Below are positions 26,735-35,290 of a stretch of DNA of 64,000 bases, one piece after another. Location of the stretch: NCBI RefSeq assembly GCF_011064285.1, contig NZ_CP049331.1, positions 1,364,001-1,428,000 of the forward strand, given 5' to 3'. The notes below the pieces were generated by a model, which was not told the DNA's origin, did not search any database, and saw only the letters and a program-made list of their open reading frames with translations. Positions within the stretch are counted from its first letter, which is position 1; each line of letters starts with the position of its first letter. A program made the translations under genes and the position numbers. The stretch comes from Vibrio ziniensis. GTDB taxonomy: Bacteria; Pseudomonadota; Gammaproteobacteria; Enterobacterales; Vibrionaceae.

Positions 26735-27733
26735 ATGGCGGCTTTTGGTACTGTATTTATGCCTAAGATGGCATTAGCAACATTCGAAAATAATCAATGG
26801 TCAGACGCAGAAATCGTAGCTTCTGACAGCATCTCGCTTCATCCAGGTGCTCACGTCTTGCACTATTCAAGTACGTGTTTTGAAGGTTTAAAAGCATTCC
26901 GTCACGAAGATGGTAGCGTGCACGTCTTTCGAATGGACCAAAACGTCAACCGTTTCGCACAAAGCAGTAAACTGCTTTCTCTACCAGAAGTGAATAAAGA
27001 ACAACTTTCAAAGATGATCGTTGATGTTGTTGCTGAGTTCGCTTCAGAAGTACCTGCTCCTCCAGGTTCTATGTACATTCGTCCAACACACATTGGTACT
27101 GAAGCGGCTGTGGGTAAAGCAGCTGCCCCATCTCTTTCATCTATGATGTATGTGCTACTCTCTCCAGTGGGTGACTACTTCGCTGGTGGCGCAAGTGCGC
27201 TGCGTCTTCTACTTGACGAAACAGGTCAACGTTGTGCGCCGCATATGGGTATGATCAAGAGTGGTGGCAACTACGCAAGTGCTCTCTCTCCGACACTAGA
27301 AGCAAAAGCAAAATACAAAGCTGACCAAGTTCTGTTCTGTCCAAACGGCTACATTACAGAAACAGGTGCTGCAAACTTCCTTTTGGTTGATGGCAACGAA
27401 ATCATTACTAAAGCTTTGGATTCAAGCTTCCTACACGGTGTAACTCGCTCAAGTATCCTGACTATCGCTAAAGATCTAGGCATGACAGTAAGCGAGCGCG
27501 AAGTTTCTGTAGAAGAACTTCTAGAGCGCGCTGCAAAACCGGGTGTAGAAGCGATGCTTTCTGGTACAGCTGCGGTACTAACATCTGTAGGTACATTTAT
27601 CCACAACGGTGAAGATGTGAAAGTAGGCAGCGGTGAAGTTGGTCCTATTGCGCAGAAACTTCGTCAAGCACTGAACGATATTCAGTGGGGCAAAGCACCT
27701 GACACTCACAACTGGCTAACTAAGATTGCTTAA
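26735..27733 (+). CDS. ilvE: branched-chain amino acid aminotransferase (class IV PLP)
   Basis: 332 residues. Fold-type IV aminotransferase: HYSSTCFEGLKAFR (~46-59), MYIRPTHIGTEA, PLP Lys in MGMIKSGGNYASALSP (~172), NGYITETGAANFLLVD and EAMLSGTAAVLTSVG. Length and motifs fit the eukaryote-like BCAT subgroup rather than the shorter ~309-residue E. coli IlvE type. It catalyses the last step of Leu, Ile and Val synthesis or the first of their degradation. Monocistronic with its own terminator; strongly biased codon use suggests high expression. Confidence 0.93.
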   Translation: MAAFGTVFMPKMALATFENNQWSDAEIVASDSISLHPGAHVLHYSSTCFEGLKAFRHEDGSVHVFRMDQNVNRFAQSSKLLSLPEVNKEQLSKMIVDVVAEFASEVPAPPGSMYIRPTHIGTEAAVGKAAAPSLSSMMYVLLSPVGDYFAGGASALRLLLDETGQRCAPHMGMIKSGGNYASALSPTLEAKAKYKADQVLFCPNGYITETGAANFLLVDGNEIITKALDSSFLHGVTRSSILTIAKDLGMTVSEREVSVEELLERAAKPGVEAMLSGTAAVLTSVGTFIHNGEDVKVGSGEVGPIAQKLRQALNDIQWGKAPDTHNWLTKIA

Positions 27734-27754
27734 TTAAATCTGGTTATTAGATAC

Positions 27755-27789
27755 AAAAAGCCAGCGCTAGTTATAACGCTGGCTTTTTT
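27755..27789 (+). terminator. intrinsic terminator after ilvE
   Basis: AAAAAGCCAGCG / CGCTGGCTTTTTT with a short loop, 25 bp after the ilvE stop. Strong Rho-independent type. Confidence 0.9.
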
Positions 27790-27802
27790 GATCCTATCTG
27801 CT

Positions 27803-27946
27803 CTATAACCCGATCAAACTCAATTCTATGAGTCTCCCCCGATTCAACACTGCTTGCATTATTATTGTAGAAAATTGATATTCGAAACTCTTATTCCCAT
27901 CCCAGATGAAACGGTCACTTGCGTTACTAAAGTCAAATAAGAGCAT
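27803..27946 (-). CDS. possible 47-residue small ORF in the ilvE-lyase spacer
   Basis: ATG at 27946, TAG at 27805-27803, encoding a mixed hydrophobic/charged peptide that begins MLLFDFSNASDRFIWDG and ends with RGRLIELSLIGL. It is not in the way of any other gene and its composition is protein-like, but no clear ribosome binding site is seen and I do not recognise it. It may be a remnant of a larger gene. The rest of the 336-bp spacer (27734-28069) shows only the ilvE terminator and, near its end, the RBS of the next gene. Confidence 0.2.
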   Translation of the reverse strand: MLLFDFSNASDRFIWDGNKSFEYQFSTIIMQAVLNRGRLIELSLIGL

Positions 27947-28069
27947 CTTGATGTTGATTTTATGTTAATTGAAAGGCAAAGTGCTCCCCGCTACACCATA
28001 GCTCCGTTAAGTTTAAGTGCCAAATTTAGGTCGGAACTCGAAACTTATATAAACCTATAAGGAATTAAG

Positions 28070-28900
28070 ATGATGCATAAATTGGCGATAGTTATATTTG
28101 TCATGATTTCTATTCAAGGCTGCTCCTCCGTGACAAGCGAAACTTTTGGTTCATTTAAACGTTCATTGAACAGTAAGTCATACGGCTATCAAGTGGTTGA
28201 AGACCCGATTGACCATAACAATAGGTCCCAAGTTGATTACTTTGAAGTGCGAGATGGAGATTGTTCGAGTACGTCAGGGTGGAACGATTGTAGCAATGAT
28301 CGTGAACGTAGTGAGTTGATGCAACGATCTGGATACCAAGTTAACGGTAGTGAATATTGGTACGCTTGGGAGATTTTCTTTCCTGATGATTACAACAGTA
28401 TTTTCCCTAGTAAAACTGTGTTGGGTCAGTTTCATCAAGTTAATGGTTCTCCAGTTTTTCTATTCCAAAACCAAAGTTTTAATGTAAGAGACTGGTCGAC
28501 GATTTCGCAGGGAGGCTATCACCTTGATCGTCAGCTCAAGGGTGAAACCCAGAAATTTTGGGAGCTTATACCTGAAGAAAATCTACGTGGTAAATGGCAT
28601 CGAATCGAATTACATGTGAAATGGTCTCGAGAAAAAGACGGTTTCTTCCATGTTTGGGTAAATAACGAAAAAATGGCTGGCTACTATGGCCCAACAATGG
28701 ACAAGTCTCAAGTCTATTTCAAATATGGTATTTATCGTAGTTTCGTATCCCGATATAAGGATGTAAACAAAGCGGACGTTGTTCCAACACAGAAGGTTTA
28801 CTATCGAAATGTTGCTCGTGGATATAGCAGAGATTCCATTCAGCCAAAGCAGCTTCTTTCTGTGCAGACGTCTGAAATTGATTTAAAAGCTACTAACTAG
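28070..28900 (+). CDS. polysaccharide-lyase-like lipoprotein (heparin lyase I / PL20-type fold), copy 2
   Basis: 276 residues with a lipobox signal MMHKLAIVIFVMISIQGC (Cys18). It shares with the protein at 24291 the arrangement RERSELMQRSGY (~82-93), TVLGQFHQVNG (~125-135), GKWHRIELHVKWSREKDG and FKYGIYRSF, the pattern of the PF14099 polysaccharide lyase family. Likely an envelope-anchored lyase or glycan-binding protein acting on an acidic polymer; substrate unknown. RBS AAGGAATTAAG before the ATG. Monocistronic. Together with the upstream copy and the uronate island it may supply unsaturated uronates. Confidence 0.75.
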   Translation: MMHKLAIVIFVMISIQGCSSVTSETFGSFKRSLNSKSYGYQVVEDPIDHNNRSQVDYFEVRDGDCSSTSGWNDCSNDRERSELMQRSGYQVNGSEYWYAWEIFFPDDYNSIFPSKTVLGQFHQVNGSPVFLFQNQSFNVRDWSTISQGGYHLDRQLKGETQKFWELIPEENLRGKWHRIELHVKWSREKDGFFHVWVNNEKMAGYYGPTMDKSQVYFKYGIYRSFVSRYKDVNKADVVPTQKVYYRNVARGYSRDSIQPKQLLSVQTSEIDLKATN

Positions 28901-28912
28901 CAATTTTATAAA

Positions 28913-28946
28913 CAAAAAAACCAGCGATGAGCGCTGGCTTTTTCTT
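28913..28946. terminator. bidirectional terminator between the lyase and TRAP genes
   Basis: A7-CCAGCG-ATGAG-CGCTGG-CTTTTTC: a compact stem with A and T tracts on the two sides, between convergent genes. Confidence 0.82.
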
Positions 28947-28971
28947 TATCGATTTCAATACATTATAGGTT

Positions 28972-30357
28972 TTACCCATAAGCCACACTTGGAAACCACA
29001 GTACCAGTTGCGGCCAAACGACGAGACAAACCAGAGCAAATAGTTGAATCAAAATGAAAGGTACTACGCCTCGGTAGATATCTTTCAGGGTTACGTCTTC
29101 AGGGCAAACACCTTTGAGATAGAACAGGGCAAATCCCACTGGCGGTGTTAAGAAGCTGGTTTGAAGCGCCATGGCCACCAACATCACAAACCAAACCAAT
29201 GAAGGATCATCAACCACGCCGTGACCGTCCAGTTCGAAACCCAAACTTTTTACTACTGGTGCTAGTAATGGCAGCGCAATTAAGGTGATTTCAATCCAGT
29301 CTAGGAAGAAACCTAGGAAGAACACAATCATCAAAATAAACGCAATAATGCCGTATGGACCAAATGGTAATCCTCTTAGGAAACTCTCAATCAGTTCGTC
29401 GCCACCCAACTCGCGCAGAACGAGTGCGAAGCAAGATGCCCCTAGAAAAATCATAAAGATGTAAGCCGTCGTACCGTAGGAAGCTAACACCACTTCTTTA
29501 ACAACTTTCAGATTGAGTTTCTTGTTGTAGACAGCAAGTAAAGTTGCACCTAGTGCACCAATGCCAGAAGCTTCGGTCGGTGTTGCGATACCTGCGAAGA
29601 TTGAACCCAGCACTACAAAGATCAGTATTACCGTTGGTGTGATGTCTTTGAACACTTGCAGAATTAGACTCCATTCAACCGGTTGAATGTCTTCTGGGAT
29701 CGGTGCTTTCACTGGGTTCATCTTACCGACGAACAAAATGTAGAGGATATAGAACAGACCTAACAATAACCCCGGAATAACTGCACCCATAAAAAGGTCA
29801 CCCACAGACAGTCCGAGCTGGTCTGCCATGATGACCAACATAATGGAAGGTGGGAGAAGGATTCCCAAAGTGCCAGCGGATGCCACTGTGCCAAGAGCCA
29901 GAGGTAGGTGGTAGCCTTGACGTATCATGGTAGGCAGTGACATTACCGCGAGAAGCACAACCGACGCACCAATGATGCCCGTTGAAGCTGCGAGAATGAT
30001 GCCTATCGCCATTACCGTGACCGCAAGTCCACCATGAACTTTACCAAATAGTGCTTGCATGGATGCCATCAGTTTTTCGGCAATTCCTGATTTATCCAGC
30101 ATATTGCCCATGAAAATGAACATTGGAAGCGCGACCAAAATCCAGTTATCCATGATTTTGTAAATGCGGTTTACCACTAAGCCAAGGCTGGTGAAGTTCA
30201 ATCCGGTAAAAGTATCGAGATAAATATCCGCGAGGTACCCAACACCCGCAAAGAATACGCCAATACCACCTAAAACATAGGCTACAGGAATCCCAGTAAA
30301 TAGAAGCAGGATAAACGAGCCGAACATCGCGATTACAATCCACTCATTTGGTTCCAT
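28972..30357 (-). CDS. TRAP transporter large permease (DctM family), second system
   Basis: 461 residues with about twelve membrane helices; DctM landmarks STGIIGASVVLLAVMSLP (~125-142), GTLGILLPPSIMLVIMADQ (~165-183), AGIATPTEASGIGALGA and TSFLTPPVGFALFYLKGV. It is of the longer DctM type common in TRAP systems for 2-oxo acids and other monocarboxylates. Overlaps dctQ by 14 bp. It works with the DctQ and DctP genes next to it and lies opposite a two-component system and a CoA-transferase/thiolase operon, so a short-chain carboxylate is the likely substrate. Confidence 0.93.
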   Translation of the reverse strand: MEPNEWIVIAMFGSFILLLFTGIPVAYVLGGIGVFFAGVGYLADIYLDTFTGLNFTSLGLVVNRIYKIMDNWILVALPMFIFMGNMLDKSGIAEKLMASMQALFGKVHGGLAVTVMAIGIILAASTGIIGASVVLLAVMSLPTMIRQGYHLPLALGTVASAGTLGILLPPSIMLVIMADQLGLSVGDLFMGAVIPGLLLGLFYILYILFVGKMNPVKAPIPEDIQPVEWSLILQVFKDITPTVILIFVVLGSIFAGIATPTEASGIGALGATLLAVYNKKLNLKVVKEVVLASYGTTAYIFMIFLGASCFALVLRELGGDELIESFLRGLPFGPYGIIAFILMIVFFLGFFLDWIEITLIALPLLAPVVKSLGFELDGHGVVDDPSLVWFVMLVAMALQTSFLTPPVGFALFYLKGVCPEDVTLKDIYRGVVPFILIQLFALVCLVVWPQLVLWFPSVAYG

Positions 30358-30886
30358 GGCTATTTCCTTTGTAAATGATTTCTAAATTGCGCAGCACTTT
30401 TGCCAGCATTGAAAGCAGCAATAGTGAGAAACTGATTGGAATAACACTTTTGATTATCCAGCGATAAGGCAAACCAGAAGGGGAAGCCGAGCTTTCATTC
30501 ACTCGCCAAGACTCATAGGTGAAGTCGTAGGAATGGATGATCACTACAATCACAAACGGTGCTGCCAGAAGCAGCAGACCTAGCAAGTCAATAATCGCTT
30601 TTTTGCGCTCACTAAACTTGTGGTAAAAAAGGTCGACTCGCACATGCATATCGCTTATTTGCGCGTACGCGGTGCCGAACATAACGGCGGTCGCATACAA
30701 ATGCCATTGCAATTCTTCCAACGTGATCTGCCCGTTAGAAAAGACTTTGCGCAAAATAACTTGAAGAACGATAACACCGATAAGAAATACGTTAGTCCAA
30801 GCAAGAATTTTACTCGCAGACTGAACAACTCTTTCGATGTGGTAGTAAACAGGAATAGGTGGGGTTGAGCATAACACCTTACTCAT
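30344..30886 (-). CDS. TRAP transporter small permease (DctQ family), second system
   Basis: 180 residues with four membrane helices (roughly residues 27-47, 66-82, 100-122, 148-168); LQWHLYATAVMFGTAYAQISDMHVRVD is the conserved DctQ stretch (read in two parts, residues ~58-85). Partner of the DctM encoded just downstream with a 14-bp overlap. 67 bp after the binding-protein gene, same strand. Confidence 0.9.
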   Translation of the reverse strand: MSKVLCSTPPIPVYYHIERVVQSASKILAWTNVFLIGVIVLQVILRKVFSNGQITLEELQWHLYATAVMFGTAYAQISDMHVRVDLFYHKFSERKKAIIDLLGLLLLAAPFVIVVIIHSYDFTYESWRVNESSASPSGLPYRWIIKSVIPISFSLLLLSMLAKVLRNLEIIYKGNSHGTK

Positions 30887-30953
30887 TGCTTTCTCCTTGC
30901 CTGATTAGGGCTGGATGTTCAAATCCAGCCCATATTTCCGATGTATGTAAGGA

Positions 30954-32024
30954 TTACTCTAGAGTTGCGCGTGGTAGGAAACCGTTCGCTTGCCACAACG
31001 CATATCCCTGGCGGAATGTGCTTAGGTCAGTCCATACTTTATCGAAGAAAGGATCTTCAGATTTTTTCTCTTCAACCACTTCTAGCCAAGTTTTCTTGAA
31101 CAAATCCAACATCTCTTTGCTCCAGTAGCGAATTTCTACGCCATTTTGTTTCGCTTTTTCCATCGCGGTAAACTGAATTGCTTCACCTTCTGCAATCGAA
31201 TAAGTCATCGATGCCATACACGTGGTTTCGATAGCGTCATGTTGGGTTTGGCTCATTTCGTTCCAAGTATCTTTGTTAATCAACAGTTCAAAGATGGTGG
31301 ATTGTTGGTGCCAACCTGGGAAGTAGTTGTATTTTGCTACTTTGTGGAAGCCTAAGCGTTCATCGATAGCTGGTTGAGAGAACTCAGAGGCATCGATTGC
31401 ACCTTTCTCAAGTGCGCCAAAGATTTCGCCACCCGGCAGTTGCACTGTACCAGCGCCCAGTTTCTCCATAACTGATGCGCCTAAGCCGAAGAAACGCATG
31501 TTCAGACCTTTTAAATCTTCTGGTTTGTCGATTGGTTTTCTAAACCAACCTGAAGATTCAGGGGAGATGATTGCGCATGGCAGAACTTTTACGTTGTAGC
31601 CACCTTGGTCATACATTTCTTGATATAGCTTCAAGCCATTGCCGAAGTACATCCAAGCCATGTATTCACCCGCTTCTGGTCCAAAAGGAACCGCAGAAAA
31701 CAGCGCGGAAGCCGGTAGTTTGCCTTGCCAGTAGCCAGCGGTTGAATAGCCAGAGTTTACTTTGCCGGTAGAAACCGCATCTAAAATTTCAGCAGGGTTA
31801 ACCAGTTTACCCGGCTCATAAATTTTCATTTTGACTGTGCCACCAGACGTTTGACCGATGTGGTCTGCGTACCATTGAATTGGCGTACCCAATGCTGGTA
31901 AGTGGCTGCCGAAAGCAATCGGAGTTTTCAGGAGGATCTTTTTGTCTTCAGCATGTGCACTAAGTGAAAGTCCAACTGACGTTAAAGCAATGGCAGTTGC
32001 AATGGCAGCTTTTTTCAAATTCAT
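30954..32024 (-). CDS. TRAP transporter solute-binding protein (DctP/TakP-like)
   Basis: 356 residues with a Sec signal peptide (MNLKKAAIATAIALTSVG..., cleavage after SAHA at ~26). Family features: DAVSTGKVNSGYSTAGYWQG (~82-101), the Arg in GLNMRFFGLGASVMEKLG (~170-187), and GALEKGAIDASEFSQPAIDE. It resembles the mannitol/2-oxo-acid-binding subgroup (TakP-like), judged by eye. Periplasmic receptor of the DctQM permease that follows. Divergent from the histidine kinase at 32229, which probably regulates it. Confidence 0.9.
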   Translation of the reverse strand: MNLKKAAIATAIALTSVGLSLSAHAEDKKILLKTPIAFGSHLPALGTPIQWYADHIGQTSGGTVKMKIYEPGKLVNPAEILDAVSTGKVNSGYSTAGYWQGKLPASALFSAVPFGPEAGEYMAWMYFGNGLKLYQEMYDQGGYNVKVLPCAIISPESSGWFRKPIDKPEDLKGLNMRFFGLGASVMEKLGAGTVQLPGGEIFGALEKGAIDASEFSQPAIDERLGFHKVAKYNYFPGWHQQSTIFELLINKDTWNEMSQTQHDAIETTCMASMTYSIAEGEAIQFTAMEKAKQNGVEIRYWSKEMLDLFKKTWLEVVEEKKSEDPFFDKVWTDLSTFRQGYALWQANGFLPRATLE

Positions 32025-32228
32025 AACATAGTCCTTGTTTGGTTTTTATGTGCTAATAAATGTGAACATTTCGTATTTAACGATGTTAATTTAATGTTAC
32101 ATTTGAGCTGAGTATAAGCAGGGGTAAACGGATGCTCTATTGGTGAAATTGCGCAAATTGAGTGAGTAGTTTGGGCAGTTTTTGATACAGGGAATCCGTA
32201 AAACTACGTATAAGAATTGGAAGCAAAT

Positions 32229-33614
32229 ATGGGCTTTGTCAGGAACAGAAAGCTAACCGTTAACATCATTTTACTGTCGATTGTTCCCTTGATTATTGTG
32301 GTGGCGATTGTCGCTGCGATTCTTTTTAGCCAAGCAAAACAATTAGTTGAAGATCAAGTTCAGCTCACTAGAAACAATATTCTGGCTGCCAAAAAACAAG
32401 AGTTGCAGCAGTACGTAGAAATGGCAGTAAAAAGTATCATGCCTTACTACCATGATGAGTCGTTGAGTGAAGAACACGCCAAGCAGATTGTTGCCGAAAA
32501 ATTGAGCCAGTTAACATATGGCGTTGATGGTTACTTCTTTGTTTATAACTGGAAAGGTGATGCCATAGTACTGCCTTATCAGCCAGAACGTATTGGCGTT
32601 AACTGGTGGGAAGTTGAGGATGTAAAAGGCAAAAAGCTGCTGCAAGAGTTGATTCGCGTGGGCAGGGCGGGCGGCGGTTTTGTCGATTATTTATGGCACA
32701 AGCCATCAACTAAAGAGCCGCTTCCCAAGCTCAGTTACGCAATTTCATTAGACAAATGGCAGTGGATGGTAGGAACCGGCGTCTATCTGGATGATATCGA
32801 GCGTCAAGTCTCTCATATGCAAAACGGCTACGACCAAAACGTAGGCAGAACCAGCAGCGCGCTGTTCTTTGTCATGTTGATATCCATCTCTGTTATTGCC
32901 GCTTTAGGCGCTTCCTTAAACTTGAACATACGCCGCTTGGCGAATGAACAACTCAGTGTTTTGAACCAGCAGATCATCGACTCTCAGGAAAATGAACGTC
33001 AGCGAGTATCCCGTGAGTTGCATGACGGTGTTAATCAGCTTTTAGTCGCAGCGAAATATCGTTTGGACAACGTTGGGAAAGAATTGCATCAAGAACAACA
33101 AGTGAGAGAGCTAGACGCCAGTAAGCGAGTAATGGAACAAGCAATTGTTGAACTTCGTAGGATCTCTCGAGATTTAAGACCACCTCAGTTGGATGACTTG
33201 GGATTGGTTGCAGGTATTGAAGCTTATATTAACGACATGCGTCAACGTACTGAATTGGAGTTGGTGTTTGAACACGACATTGATGGTGTCGAGATGGTTC
33301 AAGAGGTTGAAACAACCTTATATCGCGTGATTCAGGAAGCAGTACATAACGTCGAAAAACATGCTCAGGCTCAGGGTGTTGACATCATTATGCAGCGAGA
33401 AGGGCAACTACTGATTTTAACGGTGAGCGATGACGGAATCGGTATCGCACCGACCATAGCAAAACCGGGGAAACGTAATAAACCAAATTTGGAACATATG
33501 GGGTTACAGAATATGAAGGATCGTATTCACGCCATTGGCGGAACGTTCGCCGTATCAAGCATACCGGGCGAAGGTACGGAAATTCGCGTCAGCTTAAATA
33601 TGGAGTTTGTATGA
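32229..33614 (+). CDS. sensor histidine kinase with periplasmic single Cache domain
   Basis: 461 residues from the ATG at 32229 (GGAAG upstream; a TTG four codons earlier is the alternative). Two membrane helices (~9-31 and ~213-235) flank an sCache_2-type sensor domain with GVDGYFFVYNWKGDAIVLP and the later WQWMVGTGVYLDD. Then NarL-type HisKA_3 (ENERQRVSRELHDGVNQLL, phospho-His in RELHDG) and HATPase (SDDGIGIAP). sCache_2 domains bind small carboxylates such as propionate and pyruvate. It overlaps the response regulator by 4 bp and faces a TRAP importer, a classic sensor-transporter pairing. Confidence 0.92.
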   Translation: MGFVRNRKLTVNIILLSIVPLIIVVAIVAAILFSQAKQLVEDQVQLTRNNILAAKKQELQQYVEMAVKSIMPYYHDESLSEEHAKQIVAEKLSQLTYGVDGYFFVYNWKGDAIVLPYQPERIGVNWWEVEDVKGKKLLQELIRVGRAGGGFVDYLWHKPSTKEPLPKLSYAISLDKWQWMVGTGVYLDDIERQVSHMQNGYDQNVGRTSSALFFVMLISISVIAALGASLNLNIRRLANEQLSVLNQQIIDSQENERQRVSRELHDGVNQLLVAAKYRLDNVGKELHQEQQVRELDASKRVMEQAIVELRRISRDLRPPQLDDLGLVAGIEAYINDMRQRTELELVFEHDIDGVEMVQEVETTLYRVIQEAVHNVEKHAQAQGVDIIMQREGQLLILTVSDDGIGIAPTIAKPGKRNKPNLEHMGLQNMKDRIHAIGGTFAVSSIPGEGTEIRVSLNMEFV

Positions 33615-34240
33615 TTAAGTTGGTACTTGCTGATGATCATCGCTTAATGCAGGACGGTTTGAAATCTCGTTTAGAGAGGGAAGACAATCTTGAGATTCTG
33701 TCTTGTGTCGGTACGGGGGCTGATGCACTCAAAGCGACACTTACACTCAAACCGGATGTGCTTTTGCTGGACATTAATATGCCCAACATGAACGGCATCG
33801 AGATGCTTGAAAAGCTTTCCCAATCTAAGTCAGAAACCGCAGTGATTATGCTGTCGATGCACGACAGTAAAGACTACGTGGTTCGCTCGGTAAAAGCGGG
33901 AGCAAAGGGCTATGTGTTGAAAGATGTGGGTTCTGAAGAGTTGGTGATGGCGATTAATCAGGTAGCTCAGGGGCGTTCTTATCTTTGCCCTCAAGCATCT
34001 GACCGTTTGCTTGAACAAATCAACGATAAACCAGAACCGAAAGACGATGAACTCTCCAAGCGCGAGTTTGATGTTCTCAAACTTATTGTCAATGGAGCAG
34101 GGAACAAAGAGATAGCTGACACGCTACACATCAGTGTGAGAACCGTTGAAACACATCGATTGAGAATAAAGAAAAAGCTTGGTGCTACCTCTACCGCTGC
34201 GCTGGTTAAACTTGCGTTAGATAAAGGGCTGGTAAGCTGA
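33611..34240 (+). CDS. LuxR/NarL family response regulator
   Basis: 209 residues: receiver domain with acidic pocket LADDHRLMQDG and phospho-acceptor Asp in DVLLLDINMPNMNGIEML (~54), Lys in AGAKGYVLKD; C-terminal LuxR helix-turn-helix SKREFDVLKLIVNGAGNK and EIADTLHISVRTVETHRLR (~150-185). Partner of the kinase whose gene overlaps its start. Probably activates the divergent TRAP operon and/or the CoA-transferase operon. It overlaps the LysR gene by 1 bp. Confidence 0.94.
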   Translation: MIKLVLADDHRLMQDGLKSRLEREDNLEILSCVGTGADALKATLTLKPDVLLLDINMPNMNGIEMLEKLSQSKSETAVIMLSMHDSKDYVVRSVKAGAKGYVLKDVGSEELVMAINQVAQGRSYLCPQASDRLLEQINDKPEPKDDELSKREFDVLKLIVNGAGNKEIADTLHISVRTVETHRLRIKKKLGATSTAALVKLALDKGLVS

Positions 34241-35184
34241 TGACAGGGAAATTGCTCTCCAGTCGCCAGCCAATCTTGGATAAGATTGTCTTTTTCTGTG
34301 CGGTGCTGAGAACGGGTTCATTTCGCGAAGCGGCTCTTCAACAAGGGCTTTCACCTGCTGCGGGAAGCCGCTGGGTGAAAGAGCTCGAAGAGGCAATGTC
34401 CGTTGAACTTATCAAAAGAAGCACACGACAATTGGTGGCGACTCAGGCTGGGCAGCTTCTTTACGAACGCTTCTCTCCGCTGCTGCCGGACATCAACAAT
34501 CTGTGTGAAGAGGTTCAGAACCTTGCGGCTGAGCAGCAAGGCGAAATAAAAATATCTTCAACGCCTCTGTTTGCGCGCCAGTACCTGACGAAAATCGTGG
34601 CTGAATACATGGAAATGCATCCTCAAGTGCATTTCCGAATCTTTATTGAAGCGGGAGACTTTGATCCTCTCACTATCGATTTTGCATTCAGAGCCACAGC
34701 CAATTATGACGGCGACATCTCTCCAGATTCTTTGATTGTGCGAAAGCGCGTTCTTACGGAACCACTTTATCTCTGCGCTTCAAAACACTATTTGCAGGAA
34801 CATGGTGTGCCTGAAACCCCTGAGTTTTTAACACAGCATCGTTGCCTGTACGCGAGAACTCTATTGGGAGGAAATCGCTGGAGCTTTGAACTGAATGGCA
34901 AGCAAGAATTCGTGACCATTCAGGACACACTAGAGTGTGACAACAGTGAAATGCTGCTCGATTTCGCGATGGAACACGCGGGAATTGCTTATCTACCTCA
35001 TTCACTGGTGCACAAGTGCATTGAAAGTGGCGATTTGATTCAGATCTTGCCCGATTATCGTTGCGCCAGCTTTGATATTGACCTTTTGTATCGTCCTCGT
35101 TCGCCGATGCCCGAGCGTTGTGCTCGCTTTAAACAGTACTTGTTAGAGCGAGTGAGTGCTATGCGCAGCGAAGGGATGTTCTAG
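34240..35184 (+). CDS. LysR family transcriptional regulator
   Basis: 314 residues: N-terminal winged helix with FCAVLRTGSFREAALQQGLSPAAGSRWV (~17-45, read in two parts) and LIKRSTRQLVATQAGQLL, then a LysR substrate-binding domain. ATG overlaps the stop of the response regulator, so it is translated with the two-component genes. Same direction as, and 106 bp before, the CoA-transferase operon, a likely target. LysR genes usually face their target divergently, so this arrangement is slightly unusual. Confidence 0.92.
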   Translation: MTGKLLSSRQPILDKIVFFCAVLRTGSFREAALQQGLSPAAGSRWVKELEEAMSVELIKRSTRQLVATQAGQLLYERFSPLLPDINNLCEEVQNLAAEQQGEIKISSTPLFARQYLTKIVAEYMEMHPQVHFRIFIEAGDFDPLTIDFAFRATANYDGDISPDSLIVRKRVLTEPLYLCASKHYLQEHGVPETPEFLTQHRCLYARTLLGGNRWSFELNGKQEFVTIQDTLECDNSEMLLDFAMEHAGIAYLPHSLVHKCIESGDLIQILPDYRCASFDIDLLYRPRSPMPERCARFKQYLLERVSAMRSEGMF

Positions 35185-35290
35185 TACGGATGATTGTTGC
35201 AAATTAGAAATTCACAATCTCTATATGTGCAATTATCAAACAGACTCTCTGCGTCTAACCTGAAATTCATCAAATCAAGGAAGGTGAATT

